Part shown: positions 11,001 through 22,125 of the stretch, piece after piece
Layout: each line of letters begins with the position of its first letter
Position numbering within the stretch: the stretch's first letter is position 1
DNA from: Actinernus sp. WN-2022
Taxonomy: Eukaryota > Cnidaria > Anthozoa > Actiniaria > Actinernidae
Assembly (NCBI GenBank): GCA_030867875.1
Contig: JAOWCC010000019.1
Span: 32,221,976 to 32,285,975 of the forward strand
Direction of reading: 5' to 3'
DNA: 64,000 nucleotides
Translations under genes and position numbers: made by a program
Notes under the pieces: generated by a model
Database searches by the model: none
What the model saw: only the letters and a program-made list of their open reading frames with translations
What the model was told of the DNA's origin: nothing

Positions 11001-14000
11001 TACTATTACAGCAGAAAGCTTATCTTATCAAAAGGCTGTGGTATGTGCTACATCTACATCAGTAATACAAAGTTATCTGTGAGCTTGTGTAAATAAGCAA
11101 GCTCCTGATATCCCCACTGTTATCGCTTGTAAGAGCCTTTTGCTAAATAAATGGACTTATTCTGGTCTGAAATGGGTTACCAAATTTAACCCTTTAAGTT
11201 TGAGATGGAGTAGGAAATTCCGATTTTTAGGACTGAGAAGGGGTAGGGTTTCTTTGCTCCCGGCAGAGCGCCCCAACCCCCGAAAATGGTGGAGTTACCC
11301 CCAGGATCATAGTGTTGTCATTGCCCTGTTATTAGGGACTTTAAGAAACCACAACCGCAATGTCTAGGACAACAGCATCAAACAATAGCCTTAAGGTTAC
11401 CAGATACCTTCAAAACGAAAAAGATGGGGAACATTTTTTTCACGCAGAAATGTAGTTTTAGTGCTAGTGTCTCATATACCAAAAACTCCATTCAAAAATA
11501 ATTAATATTGACGGAGAAATACCAAAAGGAAGCTTTTAACTGGAAGTAAAAGATTCTGTTTGATTGACAGCAGATCAATAAACACATGACAAGTGCTCAC
11601 TCGCCCATAACGACGGTGTGGGGAAAGCTAGCACATAATGAAATTCGTATTTACGTTTATTAAGAAAAGTTTTTCCACACACGATTACATAATTCCATCA
11701 GTTGTTGGCCTTATGTCTTCCAAAAAGCAGCAGGATGCCCTTAGCTTGGAAAACAAAGAAAAAAGCAAAGCAAAAGAAGGCCAAACAATGCATACGACTA
11801 CGAACCAACTAGATAAATAGAAGTCCTCACAAAACCCGACAAGGGTTCGTATTTTCACTTTCAGACAGAGTACTGAGTGGTCCACATCTGAACTTAATAA
11901 AAGAAGAATTGATAGGAGCCAGCCGAGAGAATATTTGTTTCCAAGAAACCCGGGTCAAGAAAGCTTAGATGGAAACGTAAAGTCTCACGGTGACTCTGAA
12001 TCGCTTGAAACGATCTCGCTATTGCCGTGCTGTTTCAGACACCTGCAAATCTCTGTCTCCTATACTAACATATGCTGGCATTCAAGGCATCTCTAGGTGT
12101 TCACCTTGGCTTTGTCCCTTGAGGTCTTTTTGTCTTTCCCATTTTTCAAGTCACACAAGAGAACTAGAACAACTGGCTATATTAACATTTTCTGTGATGA
12201 GAAATGATTGGCCAAGAGCTCTGTTGGAGAGGCGGGGCTTCAGATTCATGCATAGCAGACAGCTAGATTTTTTTAATTGCTATTTTCTACGCTTTCGATT
12301 TTCCACCAAAATGGAGTTTTTAAAAAGCTCCCACTCGAGGAATTTATTCGTTTTGTGTGAAATTTTCACAAAATGTCAATTGATATCACAGCTGCAAAAG
12401 CGTGTTGGGGAATTGGGAAATTCTAAAAAGAGAGCCGTAAGCTTTAAAATGACACATGAATGATTTACATGTATCTACAATGTTTCCTTGAGGCGCTACA
12501 TAATTTAGACTGGAAACGCACGGTCCTGAAGGTATCCAGTAACCTAAATCCCAAAAATCCAATAGCTGCACGTAAAAATTCACGAAGTCGCCTACATTTC
12601 AACTGTCCTCTACAAAAACACAACATGAATTTTACGTTTCATTAGGAATGTGAACATCAAAAAGTAAATCACTCCATCTTTTGATGGACCTGAAGGGAAC
12701 TCTATGCTTACCATATTTTTCAAAGGTTTGGTTATGAAAAGTAATTAAAGGTGAATAAAGGAAAGAGTAAACACCAAAGTTTGGGAGAAAACACTTTTCT
12801 ACGCCCCGTCGTCACTGTCCTGGTTTCTTTAAGTCCCTATTACTCAAATGTAGATGGCTAATGGTCATGTAAAAAAAAGCAGATCTTAGCAGCTTCATTT
12901 TTATATATAATTATATGCCATAATGTTCCTTGTTACATAAATACTACCACCAAGTGTCCTAGTACTGTATTGTAGAATCATTCAATTACATCCAGTTATT
13001 TTATTTTCAGCTTTGTCTAGCATTAGTCCTTAGTATCTTCATTGGGCTGGGTCGCTGTGCTGATGAATCAAGTGCAAGACTCATCATCTCCAAGAATGTT
13101 CTCAACCAGTTTGTAGTTGAAGGCAGAGATCTGACTGTCCATTATAATATCTACAATGTTGGTACAAGGTACAGTACATGTAGGGCTGTTTCCTTCTACA
13201 TTGTACTTATATTCACTTACTTAGGGCATTACCCTTCCCAGTTCTCCTTGTTGCTAACTTGTAATATTTCCATAAAATTGGGGTGCTGCTGAACAGACAA
13301 CTTCGCTCCCAAGGGTCTTTGCACGCCTAATCCAAGATGGCATCGAAAGAACTCCCAGAACAGGCTGGTCATGTGACCCCTAAATATAGCCATCATATGG
13401 GCATATTTTGAGTCTGAGCCTCCACCATCTTGGATTCATCATCGCTGAAGAATGGTTAATGGTTGAAGTACATGATCCCAATGAATTCCAAACATTCATT
13501 CTACATTGTACTTTTACCCAGTTTAGAGGCAAGCATGGAAAAAGCAAAAATGCTAAGTACTTAATATGAATTTGCAGTTGTTTTTATCGAATTTGAACGC
13601 ACAATGTAAAAGACAACATCAACAGTTCATTTTTTAAATAAAAATGCATGTGCTATTCGAAATTCTCCAATCAGTTCACGTGAAATGTCTACTGAGTAGC
13701 CAATCAGTGGCTGAATCCCAGCAGCCTGTACCAAGGGTTCTTTCAATGCCATCTTGGATTAGGCATGTAAAGACCCCTGGGAATGTCTTTTTTTGAGGTT
13801 ACTGAACAGATAATCAATTCTGCTGAACACAGCCAATATTATTAATAATACATATTGTTAGATGATGATGATTAATAATAATTGATACTTTCTTTAAAGA
13901 GGGTAGCACCTAAAAGCAAAGTTTAAAAACTTGTAGCCCCCTCATTGACACTTTAAACCTTGTATGGAGCCAGTTCTTAAAGGCCCCTTTGTGGACCATT

Positions 14001-17000
14001 GTGCTTTGTGTAACTCGAGCAAAATTAATCTTATATTATATGAAATTCAGAACTTGAAAGTGTAAAAACAATGGCAATATAATTTAGGATTGTGTTTAGT
14101 ATTCTGAGGTGTGTAACAATAGCTACACCATCGCAATTAAGCATAACCGTTGATATTGAGAGAGTTCTAGTAATTGCTGTAGTGATTTATATATTCTCAT
14201 TATCTTTCCATAGCCCTGCTACAGCAGTGACCTTGACAGAGACTTCCTTCCCCGAAGCAACATTCAATGTTATTCATGGCCTGACATCAATTAAATGGAA
14301 GTCCATAGCTCCGTATCCTTTCTTGCAATTACTGACATAAACATTCATGATTATTATGTACCACACTGTATTATTACCACAAAATAATGTTTTACAGTAT
14401 CCAGAACCTTGAGTGTACAAACTTCAAGGTTTATTCAGGAGTTTCATTAGAAGCCAACTACTGCTGCTGTTTGGTCAGCAACTTGTCCTCAAACAGGGTT
14501 GCAACCCACTAGCAAATGTGGGCTAGTGGGATCTTTTTCACCTAGCAAAATCTGGAGGGTACTGGCAAAAAAAATGGCACATACTTGTATTCTATACATT
14601 CATTGTATCACAATACATTTTTACTTTTAATCATGCATTGAGTAAGAATTAAACCTTAGTACAAACTCTTGTAAATATGCCATGTTTTTTCAACTGGTGT
14701 TCAGATGCCAATACAATTTTTGTATGTTATTGTATTGCAGACATTTAAATGCTAGTGAATATTTTTTCACTTGCAAATAAAAAAATCAGCTAGAATTTTG
14801 GTAGTTTGCAAGTATTAATTTCGAGTCTAGCCTGCAGAACAGGCACTTTGAGACAAGACCCCAGAAAGTACATTTGTAGGTCTTGCAAGTGAAGCGAGAT
14901 CATTGTGATGCGAGCGGAATGAGACACACACGTTTTCCTTTCTTGTGCCAGTCTCATTTTTCCATTGTCATGTGGCAAAATACAATGTAACACTGAGGGC
15001 CTGTTTTGCAGGCTATTTTGAGTCCTGCTCAAACTGCTACCTACTCTGTCTGTCACTGGCAATTAGACGGCCAATTAGACAGTGTATTGGAATTACACAA
15101 ATACAAATGCTTACTTTTAGCTCAGGGTGACATTCTCCAAGATTTATTAATAATAAAAGTATATATAAGATCAGATACTTGTTATTATTGTTTTGCTATC
15201 TATTAATGGTCTAGATATGAATTCCCAAAAATATAAATTGACATCATCTTCACCCTTGAATGAGGCTTTAAAGTTCTCTCAGTTACCACGCCCAGTTCAC
15301 TTGACCGTGTAGGTGTAGGACCTGGCAGTAGTTTGAGTGAGACTTAAATTACCTAAATGAACTTTTCATTACACTGTACATGTGTACCAGTGTTGTTTAT
15401 CTTCCCCATCAGGGCAGCAGACCTACATGTACACTAGTTTTTTTTACAGGAATTCTAAGACATCCATGGTTCCTGCTTGAATAGTTTGTAATGACCTACA
15501 ATGACTTGCATTGACTTGTTCTGACATTTGATATGGCCCAATGTTTCTTTGAAGTCATCATTCAGATTTGACACAGTCTTTGTTTGTTTTCTTGGGGCGC
15601 CGGGGTGGTGCAGTGGTTAAGTATTTTGCCTCTCACCTCTGTGGTCCAGGTTCGATTCCCATTTGTGGGGCCATGCAAGTTTGGTTTGTTGGTATCTTGC
15701 TCTTGCTCTGAGGGTTTTTCTCTGGGTTCTCCGGTTTTCCTCCCTCCACAAAAACCAACACGCTAAATTCCAATTCGATCTGTGGATTAGCCAGGTCCTG
15801 TGTTTGATCAGCCTCTATGATTGTTTCAGGTCCCATTAGAAATTCACAGTTTTCTTAATTGTGACAAGTTTGGAAATCTAACCTTCAAAATTCTAAATAT
15901 TAATATTTTTTAAACCATTCTGTTACAATGTAGGTTGTTAAGCTCAAAGAGAATAATCCTTGACTTGTTCCAAGTGGTACAAATGTGTCACACACTATTA
16001 TTCTCGAACCTCTGAAAGCTGGAGTATTTAATTTCAGTTCTGCTAAAGTTACCTACAAGCCAACTGAAGATGGACCAGAACAGGTAAAAACTACCGTATT
16101 GCCTCAAGTACCGTATACAAAGCTGCACCTCATGTATAAGTAAAAACTAGTGGTTCAATATAGGAAGTGAAGTGTTGCTACCTGTTTAGATATATCAGGG
16201 TTTTCAATAGAAGCCGGCAGCCAGCGAATCTCGTCGGGTATTTTACATGAAATCGTCGCCTACTTTGATTGAAAAATTCCCCAAAAATTCGATATTTGCG
16301 CCAATGGCGCTCGATGCTCGCCGCCTACTCTTCAAGTTTTGCCACTTACTTCAAATGTTATTGAAAACCCTGTATATATCTTAATAAATAGTGCTAAATA
16401 GCCATAATTTTGTTAAACAATTTAAAAAAATTGGATTTAGTGTCATTTAGCACTATTTCATTCATGGATCTAATGCTATTGATGTGCCCCCAAATTCAAA
16501 AGAGTTAAACGGCTACTGGAGTTTTCTAAGCAGTAGAAACACATATTTTTTTATTAATTGAGTATTGAACAGAAGTACATATTGGTACAGTCATACAACT
16601 CTATCTCTTTGCAAGTCCTCACTCTGGAGTACGGTAAGTTTAGTGCAAAATGTTTCAAACAATTTCTATAATGTCAAGTGTAAATTTACATGTAACCCTT
16701 TCAGAAAGACAGTACAAATTAATTCATTGGGGTCATGAGCGTTTTAGTGACAAATCGAGGGGAAGACAATATGCTCTTGTTTGACCGACGCTAACCAGTT
16801 CAGTTCCAGAGTACAAATACAGTCAATGAAAAATTTTAAAACATTTTTTGTTAAACTTACCGTACTCCTGTGCGAGATAGAGTGGTCATACCATGTGGTA
16901 TAAGTCGCCTTGCACCCCGTAGAAAATTTATGAATCCCATTGCTTGCTCCAGTCTCAAAAACTTTGCTTACATGGAACGCCTGACTAATTTATTCCTACA

Positions 17001-20000
17001 AATGGAAAGACAGACAGGGAAGAAGGGATCTGGTAAAACCCGATTCTATTCGTTTTGTGATTGGTTAACGATCAAGTGGCGAAATTACAACAATCATCGA
17101 CTTCTGATCCACTGATCTTTTATCTGGAGACCTTAAATAGTCGAAAATGTGAGGAAACAACTTTGCGTATCCTGTGGGCGAAACGCAAGATAACAATACA
17201 TTCTTGAGAGTTGATGACTATTTATTGCAAAGCCTTTTGCTGTTTTGCCTTCAGTCTGAATTCAGGTGTGACATGCGCCCTAATGCCAATTACAGAATAT
17301 TTGTACCCAATGCAACTGCGCATGCTCGAGAATCGGGTTTTACCAGATCTCTCCTTCCCTCCCTCATTTTTAGAGAGATCTGGGTACGAGATTAAGGGTG
17401 GTGGAGAGGTGGTTGCCATGGTACCTCCTTGTTGTGCCAAAATTTACACTTGCAGCACATACATGTACGTGTATATACATGTATACCTATAAGGCACCTA
17501 ATCCCAAGCTCGTCTACATTGTATTGGTGATGAGTTTAACCGTAGTTGTGTTTTTGTTGTTCAGGTTGCATATTCTACATCACCTGGTGAGGGCGGCATT
17601 ATGAGCAACAAAGATTATCAAAGGAAGCACTCCCCACACTTGGTATGTTATTCACTTGATAAGGGACACCTTCAGAACCAAAGCTGCATGCTCTTGTCGC
17701 TCAGCCATAGAGCAGATCACTAGTCGTGTTGTTCTAAAATAAGTTATATGTACAGGCCTTGAAATTTAAACAATCCTTAGTTGCCACTTGGTGAATTTAT
17801 AGCACTTTCGACTTTCAGAAATGTATTGATAAAAAGTTGTTTTACAAGCAAAGTTTGGTTGACTGGATTGCATAAAATTATAGATCCTTATGATTGTGAT
17901 GGAAATATCAGAGTAAGTACTATACCATTGGCATTTAATCTGTCACCTATCGATAATTTCTTACTTATGAGGCTTGTAAATGCAATACCACAATAATGGT
18001 GCAAGCTCGTGAAAGAAATTCACCCTTATCTGTTGAAGGAGGATTTCAATCCAAGCGTTTTTTATTTGCGACTTGGCAATGAATATCTTGCCATAAGCAA
18101 ATGTAAGTCAATAATTATTTACAACAAAATAGTATCAATGAAAGTGACTGTGCCAACAGCCATGGGCAATTATGAACAAACTTATAACACAGAGAAGTTT
18201 GTGTTGGACTGGAAAGTTATTTACATACTTCCTTTCAAATCTACATTGGATACCAAATTACGTGAGATTCAATACAAGATTTTAAATCGAATACTCTATA
18301 CCAACAAGCTTTTGTTCAAAATTGGGAAAACTGCCTCCCCGTTATGTTCCTTCTGCCAAAACGAAATTGAAAGTATATAAAAAAAATTCGTTGATTGTGA
18401 AGTAGTTAGAATTTTTTGGAATAGACTGAATAGTTGGCTAGGACAACATATTAAAATAACAAAATTCTTCGAAGCTAAGGATAATCTTTTAGGAATGATT
18501 GATTTAAAGGAAAATTATATTTTACTTAATCTTAATTGCAAAATATTACATTTACACTAGCAAACTGAAAAAATCTCTACTGTCAAATAAGGCTTTTCTA
18601 CTTAAAATTAAAATGAATTATGAAACTGAACGTTTCATTGCGAGTAAAAGAAATACCCTAGCAGTTCATTTAAATAAATGGGGACCTCTCGTAGACCCTA
18701 TAAAGGAACCGTGGCTGCCACCTTACAAACCCCAATAACTAGTAAAGAAATATTCATTATTTGTTTTGTTTTTTCCTTCAGTTCGTTAAACTGAAGTATC
18801 TGTGTTGCTTGTTTTGTTGTCCTCCTCGTTTAACTGTGTAATACGAAAAAAGAAAAGAAAAACACTTGTATATAATTATTGATACTAGTGAAATAAAATA
18901 CAAAAAAAATATAATTATATTAATAACGGGTGCAATCAGAATACAGGTTTCGAGCAGTACTGTATTACTCTGCTCCCAGCCTTGTATGGCCCATGGCAGC
19001 TCGGCTATAATTTAATAACTACCGGTATCAGGGAACGAGCCAGGCTGTGCCATTCCCGCTTTAAAAATACATTTGTCCATTGAAAAAATACAATAATGGT
19101 CAAATTGACCCACTTTGGCTGCTTCCAAACGAAATTAAATGCCAGTTCACTCGCAAAAGGGCCAAATTGTCCCTTCTGGCTCAATTTCTGGCCCAATCCC
19201 TGCCGGTACATCAAATACGCAAGATTAAAACCACAAACTAGAACCAGTGGTTAGCCTTGTTGAACTACCATATGCACTGTAATGGTACCAAGTATTTTTA
19301 ATACATGTATTGTACCTTAGTTTTGTTGATTGACAATTCTCCTCAAACTACTCCCTCGCCCCCAAAAACAGAAAAACGAAGAAGAAAAATGAGAAGGAAA
19401 AAAGAGAAAATTTTATCATGAAATGTACAGAAAAGCCAAATTCAAGCTTACCGGTAAATAAATGTCAGATGGATTTTGATCTCCTAAAGGGTACATTGGT
19501 GTCTCATGACCTAATCGGCACAAATTCAGAAATTGTCCTAAAACCGTGTATTTCCAATGATGTAGTCATTAAACTTTTTATTTCAGTAGTTTTAAAGTGC
19601 TCCAAACGTTTATTTTATTGTCACAAATATATATATTCTACATCAAGGGAATACAGTTGTAGTTGAATGGTAGAATATTTATTGATTTGAGTGTTGTGTC
19701 TGCGAGTTATTAATAGAGGTTTATATCCCAAATGCTAATGAGGGACGTCTATTATTTGATTTTTATAAAATGGTTGTTAAATTCACCGATGCAAACTCCG
19801 ATATCGTAGATGTTTACAAAAGGTCACTTTCCTCTACCAACTTCTTTTTTTATCATATACATGTATGATTCCTGGTTTGACGTTACATCATTAGCATTTT
19901 GCAGATATAAACCTCTGTAACTCGTAGATTCAACACTCAAATCAAGAAATAGTCTACTATTCAACTATTCACTTAATGTAGAATCGATATTTGTGTTAAC

Positions 20001-21019
20001 TAAATAAACGTTTTAAAAGAACAGTGTAAAGAATACCCATGCAGGAACAAGTGCTGCATATACATATCACAACATGATCAAACACTGGTACAACATCAGA
20101 TTATCCCTATGAGGTCATCACGGGAAATCTCCCACTCCACCCTCCAAGGGTCTTGATAAACATTAGTTTAGAAATAACATTTCTGTAATAATTCAATTAC
20201 AATCATGGGGCCATACATGTAGCTAGAAAAGAATGTTCATTACAATCTTTGGTAAAACTTGTTTTAAGTAGTAGAGTAGACAGCTACTTTTATTCAAAAA
20301 TGCTGAAGTACGCGGAGCCTCTGGGGGCAATGCGTCCTGCAACCAGCTGAGTAATTTGGTGCACCCAGACACCCTGTCCTTATAAACGTTTCCTGGACCG
20401 TCATGGAACCATAGCCCACTGCCCTGCTTAACCTCCTCCACAGGCAACCTTTACTAATATCTGGAGTTTTGGGTTCCCTCTGTCAGGTCAGTAATCCTGT
20501 ACCGCTCGAGACCTGTATTCTGATTGCACCATTATACTGTAGCTCTATTGTTTTCGTACTGCACGTTCTAAAGGTTAGGATGTTTTGTATTGTTTCGAGC
20601 GGTACAGGATGGCCCTGTCAGGTAAGGGAGAGCTCGCTACAGTCTTTCTCCTCCTCACCACAGCTAACCCAATCCTGAAAAGTAGAGTGAAGAGTAGAGT
20701 TGATGAGTGACTAGTTCCTGTAAAAACTAGTGTTGATCTGCGTCGGCGGGGAAGATAGACACTGAGTAGCAGCTGATGTTTCGAGCGCTAGCCCTTCGTC
20801 AGCTGCTACTTGCTCCCCACGGTAATTAGAAAGTGATGAGTAGAGTTGTCTACAGTGGCGGCTAGGCTTGTATCATAAATATAACAGGACCATGTCTTCT
20901 TTTAACAGGTCGACTGGGGTCTGTTCAGTCTGATGTCAATTCCAACCATGCTATTACCCTTCATGATCTGGTACCGCAGCCACAACAAGTATGAGAACTT
21001 CAAACTCAAGAAGAACTGA
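8028..21019 (+). CDS. SSR2: Translocon-associated protein subunit beta (TRAP-beta, SSR2)
   Basis: Six coding exons: 8028-8030, 13011-13168, 14214-14312, 15975-16083, 17565-17642 and 20909-21019. They total 558 nt, giving 185 aa plus stop, close to vertebrate SSR2 (about 183). TRAP-beta is a single-pass ER membrane glycoprotein of the TRAP complex bound to the Sec61 translocon, where it helps secretory and membrane protein translocation. Visible features: signal peptide at residues 1-17 ([17 protein letters not shown]); lumenal beta-sandwich with the hallmark [16 protein letters not shown]; two N-glycosylation sequons, NVS (about N90) and NFS (about N106), at the positions used in mammals; a membrane segment at about 152-170 ([17 protein letters not shown]); and a short basic cytosolic tail ending KLKKN. 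All junctions are GT/AG and in phase. The gene is expected to be housekeeping and constitutively expressed. Confidence 0.96.
8424..8769. mobile_element. TIR element, GGTTGTTTACCATTTAC ends
   Basis: Ends GGTTGTTTACCATTTACA and TGTAAATGGTAAACAACC are inverted repeats. The 8-bp core GTAAATGG and the GGAAATT/AATTTCC words recur several times inside, giving a self-folding structure. Confidence 0.7.
8928..9110. mobile_element. Inverted-repeat element, about 69-bp arms
   Basis: Arms 8928-8996 and 9042-9110 are complementary (GGCATCAAAACATGCCCTGAT / ATCAGGGCATATTTTGATACC). The same arm sequence recurs at about 44843-44875 (AATAACCTATTTGTGGCGTC), so it is a dispersed family. Confidence 0.7.
9712..9924. 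mobile_element. TIR element, TGTAGTCTCCCC ends
   Basis: About 55-bp complementary ends: TGTAGTCTCCCCTGTAGCTG with its partner CAGCTGCAGGGGAGACTACA, continuing through GGTCCCTCCCCAC / GTGGGGAGGGAGC. Confidence 0.72.
9978..10828. mobile_element. TA-flanked TIR element (Tc1/mariner-type ends)
   Basis: Ends CCGTATTTTATCACATACAA and CGTACGTGATAAAATACGG type inverted repeats, each flanked by TA. The TGCACC / GGTGCGGCTTGTACGTG inner arms match too. 851 bp with no transposase frame, so non-autonomous. Confidence 0.65.
11395..12544. mobile_element. TTAA-site TIR element, GGTTACCAGATACCTTCA ends
   Basis: The left end GGTTACCAGATACCTTCA directly follows TTAA (11391-11394). The right end TGAAGGTATCCAGTAACC is its complement at 16 of 18 positions and is followed by TAAA, an apparent decayed TTAA. 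A second right end of this family with intact TTAA occurs at 63961-63982. The TTAA target suggests piggyBac or Kolobok type. No transposase recognised. Confidence 0.6.
13011..13168 (+). CDS. SSR2: SSR2 coding exon 2
   Basis: Acceptor TTATTTTCAG at 13010; donor ACAAG|GTACAG at 13168. It encodes the signal peptide hydrophobic core and the first lumenal strands ([20 protein letters not shown]). Confidence 0.95.
13313..13777. mobile_element. TIR element with CCATCTTGGATTAGGC ends
   Basis: Left arm GGGTCTTTGCACGCCTAATC then CAAGATGGCATCGAAAGAAC; the right arm is the complement (GTTCTTTCAATGCCATCTTG, GATTAGGCATGTAAAGACCC). A related end occurs at 38490-38535. It fills part of SSR2 intron 2. Confidence 0.75.
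14214..14312 (+). CDS. SSR2: SSR2 coding exon 3
   Basis: Acceptor CTTTCCATAG at 14213; donor GCTCC|GTATCC at 14312. It encodes [17 protein letters not shown] through IKWKSIA, matching the segment around SFPPEDF and VKWDRIAP of vertebrate SSR2. Confidence 0.94.
14828..15015. mobile_element. 188-bp MITE, TAGCCTGC ends, 9-bp target duplication
   Basis: Ends TAGCCTGCAGAACAGGC and GCCTGTTTTGCAGGCTA. Flanks TTTCGAGTC (14819-14827) and TTTTGAGTC (15016-15024) match at 8 of 9 positions. It lies in SSR2 intron 3. It shares terminal bases and duplication length with the elements at 40052 and 43590. Confidence 0.75.
15594..15848 (+). mobile_element. tRNA-derived SINE, copy 2, with 8-bp target duplication
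   Basis: A-box-like TGGTGCAGTGG at 15606-15616 and a perfect B box GGTTCGATTCC at 15649-15659, spaced as in a tRNA. The body is shared with copy 1. GTTTTCTT is duplicated exactly at 15586-15593 and 15849-15856. No A-tail is obvious. It sits in SSR2 intron 3 in the sense direction. Confidence 0.88.
15975..16083 (+). CDS. SSR2: SSR2 coding exon 4
   Basis: Acceptor TTGTTCCAAG at 15974, donor CAG|GTAAAA at 16083. It encodes [20 protein letters not shown] and [16 protein letters not shown], with both N-glycosylation sequons. The phase is fixed by the split Pro codon of the SIAP motif. Confidence 0.93.
16084..17564 (+). other. SSR2 intron 4
   Basis: Contains AT-rich sequence, two TACCGTATT words near 16092-16115 resembling the 9978 element terminus, and short open frames without motifs. 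Nothing else recognised. Confidence 0.5.
17565..17642 (+). CDS. SSR2: SSR2 coding exon 5
   Basis: Acceptor TTGTTGTTCAG at 17564, donor CACTTG|GTATGT at 17642. It encodes [20 protein letters not shown] and KHSPHL, matching the conserved STSPGxGGI...SPHxxDW region. Confidence 0.94.
17781..18912 (+). mobile_element. 5'-truncated L1/Tx1-like LINE fragment
   Basis: Broken frames (17781-17996, 18009-18380 and beyond) encode the C-terminal end of an L1-type ORF2: [50 protein letters not shown], then after an in-frame stop [19 protein letters not shown]. The Cys-rich motif has lost its His to the stop. A 3' region with AATAAAATACAAAAAAAAT ends near 18912 as an A-rich tail. It lies in SSR2 intron 5, sense orientation, and is inactive. 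Confidence 0.82.
19589..20016. mobile_element. Inverted-repeat element related to 42770-43301
   Basis: Arms contain ATTCTACATCAAGGGAATA and its complement TATTCACTTAATGTAGAAT, then ATAGAGGTTTATATC / GATATAAACCTCTGT and GCTAATGAGGGACGTC / TGACGTTACATCATTAGC. The same words occur in the same order at 42770-43301. In SSR2 intron 5. Confidence 0.7.
20482..20622. mobile_element. Small hairpin element, CCTGTACCGCTCGA ends
   Basis: CCTGTACCGCTCGA and TCGAGCGGTACAGG are inverted around the CACCATTATACTGTAGCTCT region. The middle part recurs at 47128-47195. Confidence 0.6.
20909..21019 (+). CDS. SSR2: SSR2 terminal coding exon
   Basis: Acceptor TTTTAACAG at 20908; stop TGA at 21017-21019. It encodes [20 protein letters not shown], then [16 protein letters not shown]: the membrane anchor and cytosolic tail. 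Confidence 0.95.
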   Translation, partial: VDWGLFSLMSIPTMLLPFMIWYRSHNKYENFKLKKN

Positions 21020-21217
21020 CACAACTGTACTATATAACTTCACTGCACTGCATCATCCAACTCCACGCACATCACAAACCAAGTTTGTATCATCATTAAA
21101 AGGCGACAGTTACTTCAATTCAGTTCATGGTACTTGTATTCCTTGAAGTATAGTTCTGCTGTAGGTTACTGTTTGTCCTGGACGTGGAAAGTGCAGTGAT
21201 AGCTAATACTCCATTGT

Positions 21218-21223
21218 AATAAA
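21218..21223 (+). terminator. SSR2: SSR2 polyadenylation signal
   Basis: Canonical AATAAA about 200 nt past the SSR2 stop, followed by a T-rich and then TG-rich stretch (TTTTGTTTGTG near 21241). It is the first canonical hexamer after the stop. Confidence 0.7.
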
Positions 21224-21239
21224 TAATTTTTACTTTGAA

Positions 21240-21920
21240 ACTTTTGTTTGTGTTCACTTTTAACTTGTGGATGCACGCAAGCGCAGAAACAATTTATTGG
21301 GGTTAGGGGGAGGGTCGGTCGCTCACTCACTATGTTCACTATGGTGTTAGCACGCCAGAGCCTGGGAAGCAGACTGATGATAGCAAGCGATATTCTATTT
21401 ATTCATTATTTGCATACCGATTTTAAAGTTTCATCAGTCGATGTTTCAATTCATGTGCCTAAAATTGTCGCTTCCAGGTCCCCATCGCCGGTTTCCTCTT
21501 CGTTGTTGTCTGTTAGTGGTCTTTGGTTTATATATATATATACCTAGATCGCATCCGTCTAATCCATGTAGGTGGTGGTTGTGCTTAGTCACTGCTGATA
21601 CTGACGCAAAAACCCAGTTACGCTACACTGTATAACTCGCGGTGCACAACGCTTCCTCGACTCGGGGATTGTTGGGTTACCTGTGGGTTTTGCCGCTCGT
21701 ATCTTTGTCCTGTGTGAATGGTCTTTCTCGATACCCACGGGGAAAAAATATCTTCAGAAATAAAAAGTTGGTAAGTTGTTTGGAAGATGTTTTCGCAATT
21801 TGCGGCCTTTTAAGACAGTAAGGCCTTTCGAAGATGCTATGCAGTCAAAAGCGGGATTTATCGACTTAAAGCCGGCAGGTTATGCATGATCGATGACTCG
21901 GCACAACAGTTATCCAGGGA
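21240..21920. other. Intergenic region after SSR2
   Basis: Short open frames only, a TATATA run at 21528-21542, no motif recognised. Confidence 0.4.
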
Positions 21921-21924
21921 GGTT

Positions 21925-21958
<34 letters not shown>

Positions 21959-22125
21959 CGTTTATTACAAATATTTCTCACTTACAGCAAAAACTGAATT
22001 ACGGAGATTTACATTAATATGGTTCTAGATAAGTTAACTAAGTTTTAAGAAGGATATACTATATACTTCTCTAATTAAACTAATGCTATATTACAATTAA
22101 AAATTTCTAAATACATCGATTGTAG

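Larger units (their letters stand above)
8031..13010 (+). other. SSR2 intron 1, repeat-filled
   Basis: The 4,980-bp intron after the initiator codon. It holds at least five inverted-repeat elements (8424-8769, 8928-9110, 9712-9924, 9978-10828, 11395-12544). Open frames of up to 157 codons (11990-12463) show no family resemblance and lie inside a MITE. Confidence 0.7.

Noticed and set aside
11990..12463. 157-codon open frame as a gene
   Set aside because: It lies wholly inside a TTAA-type TIR element, is Ser/Phe/Leu/Arg-rich without motifs, and has no splice context.
21921..21958. Independent microsatellite
   Set aside because: It sits exactly at the 3' end of the LINE after AATAAACG and is best explained as the element's tail.
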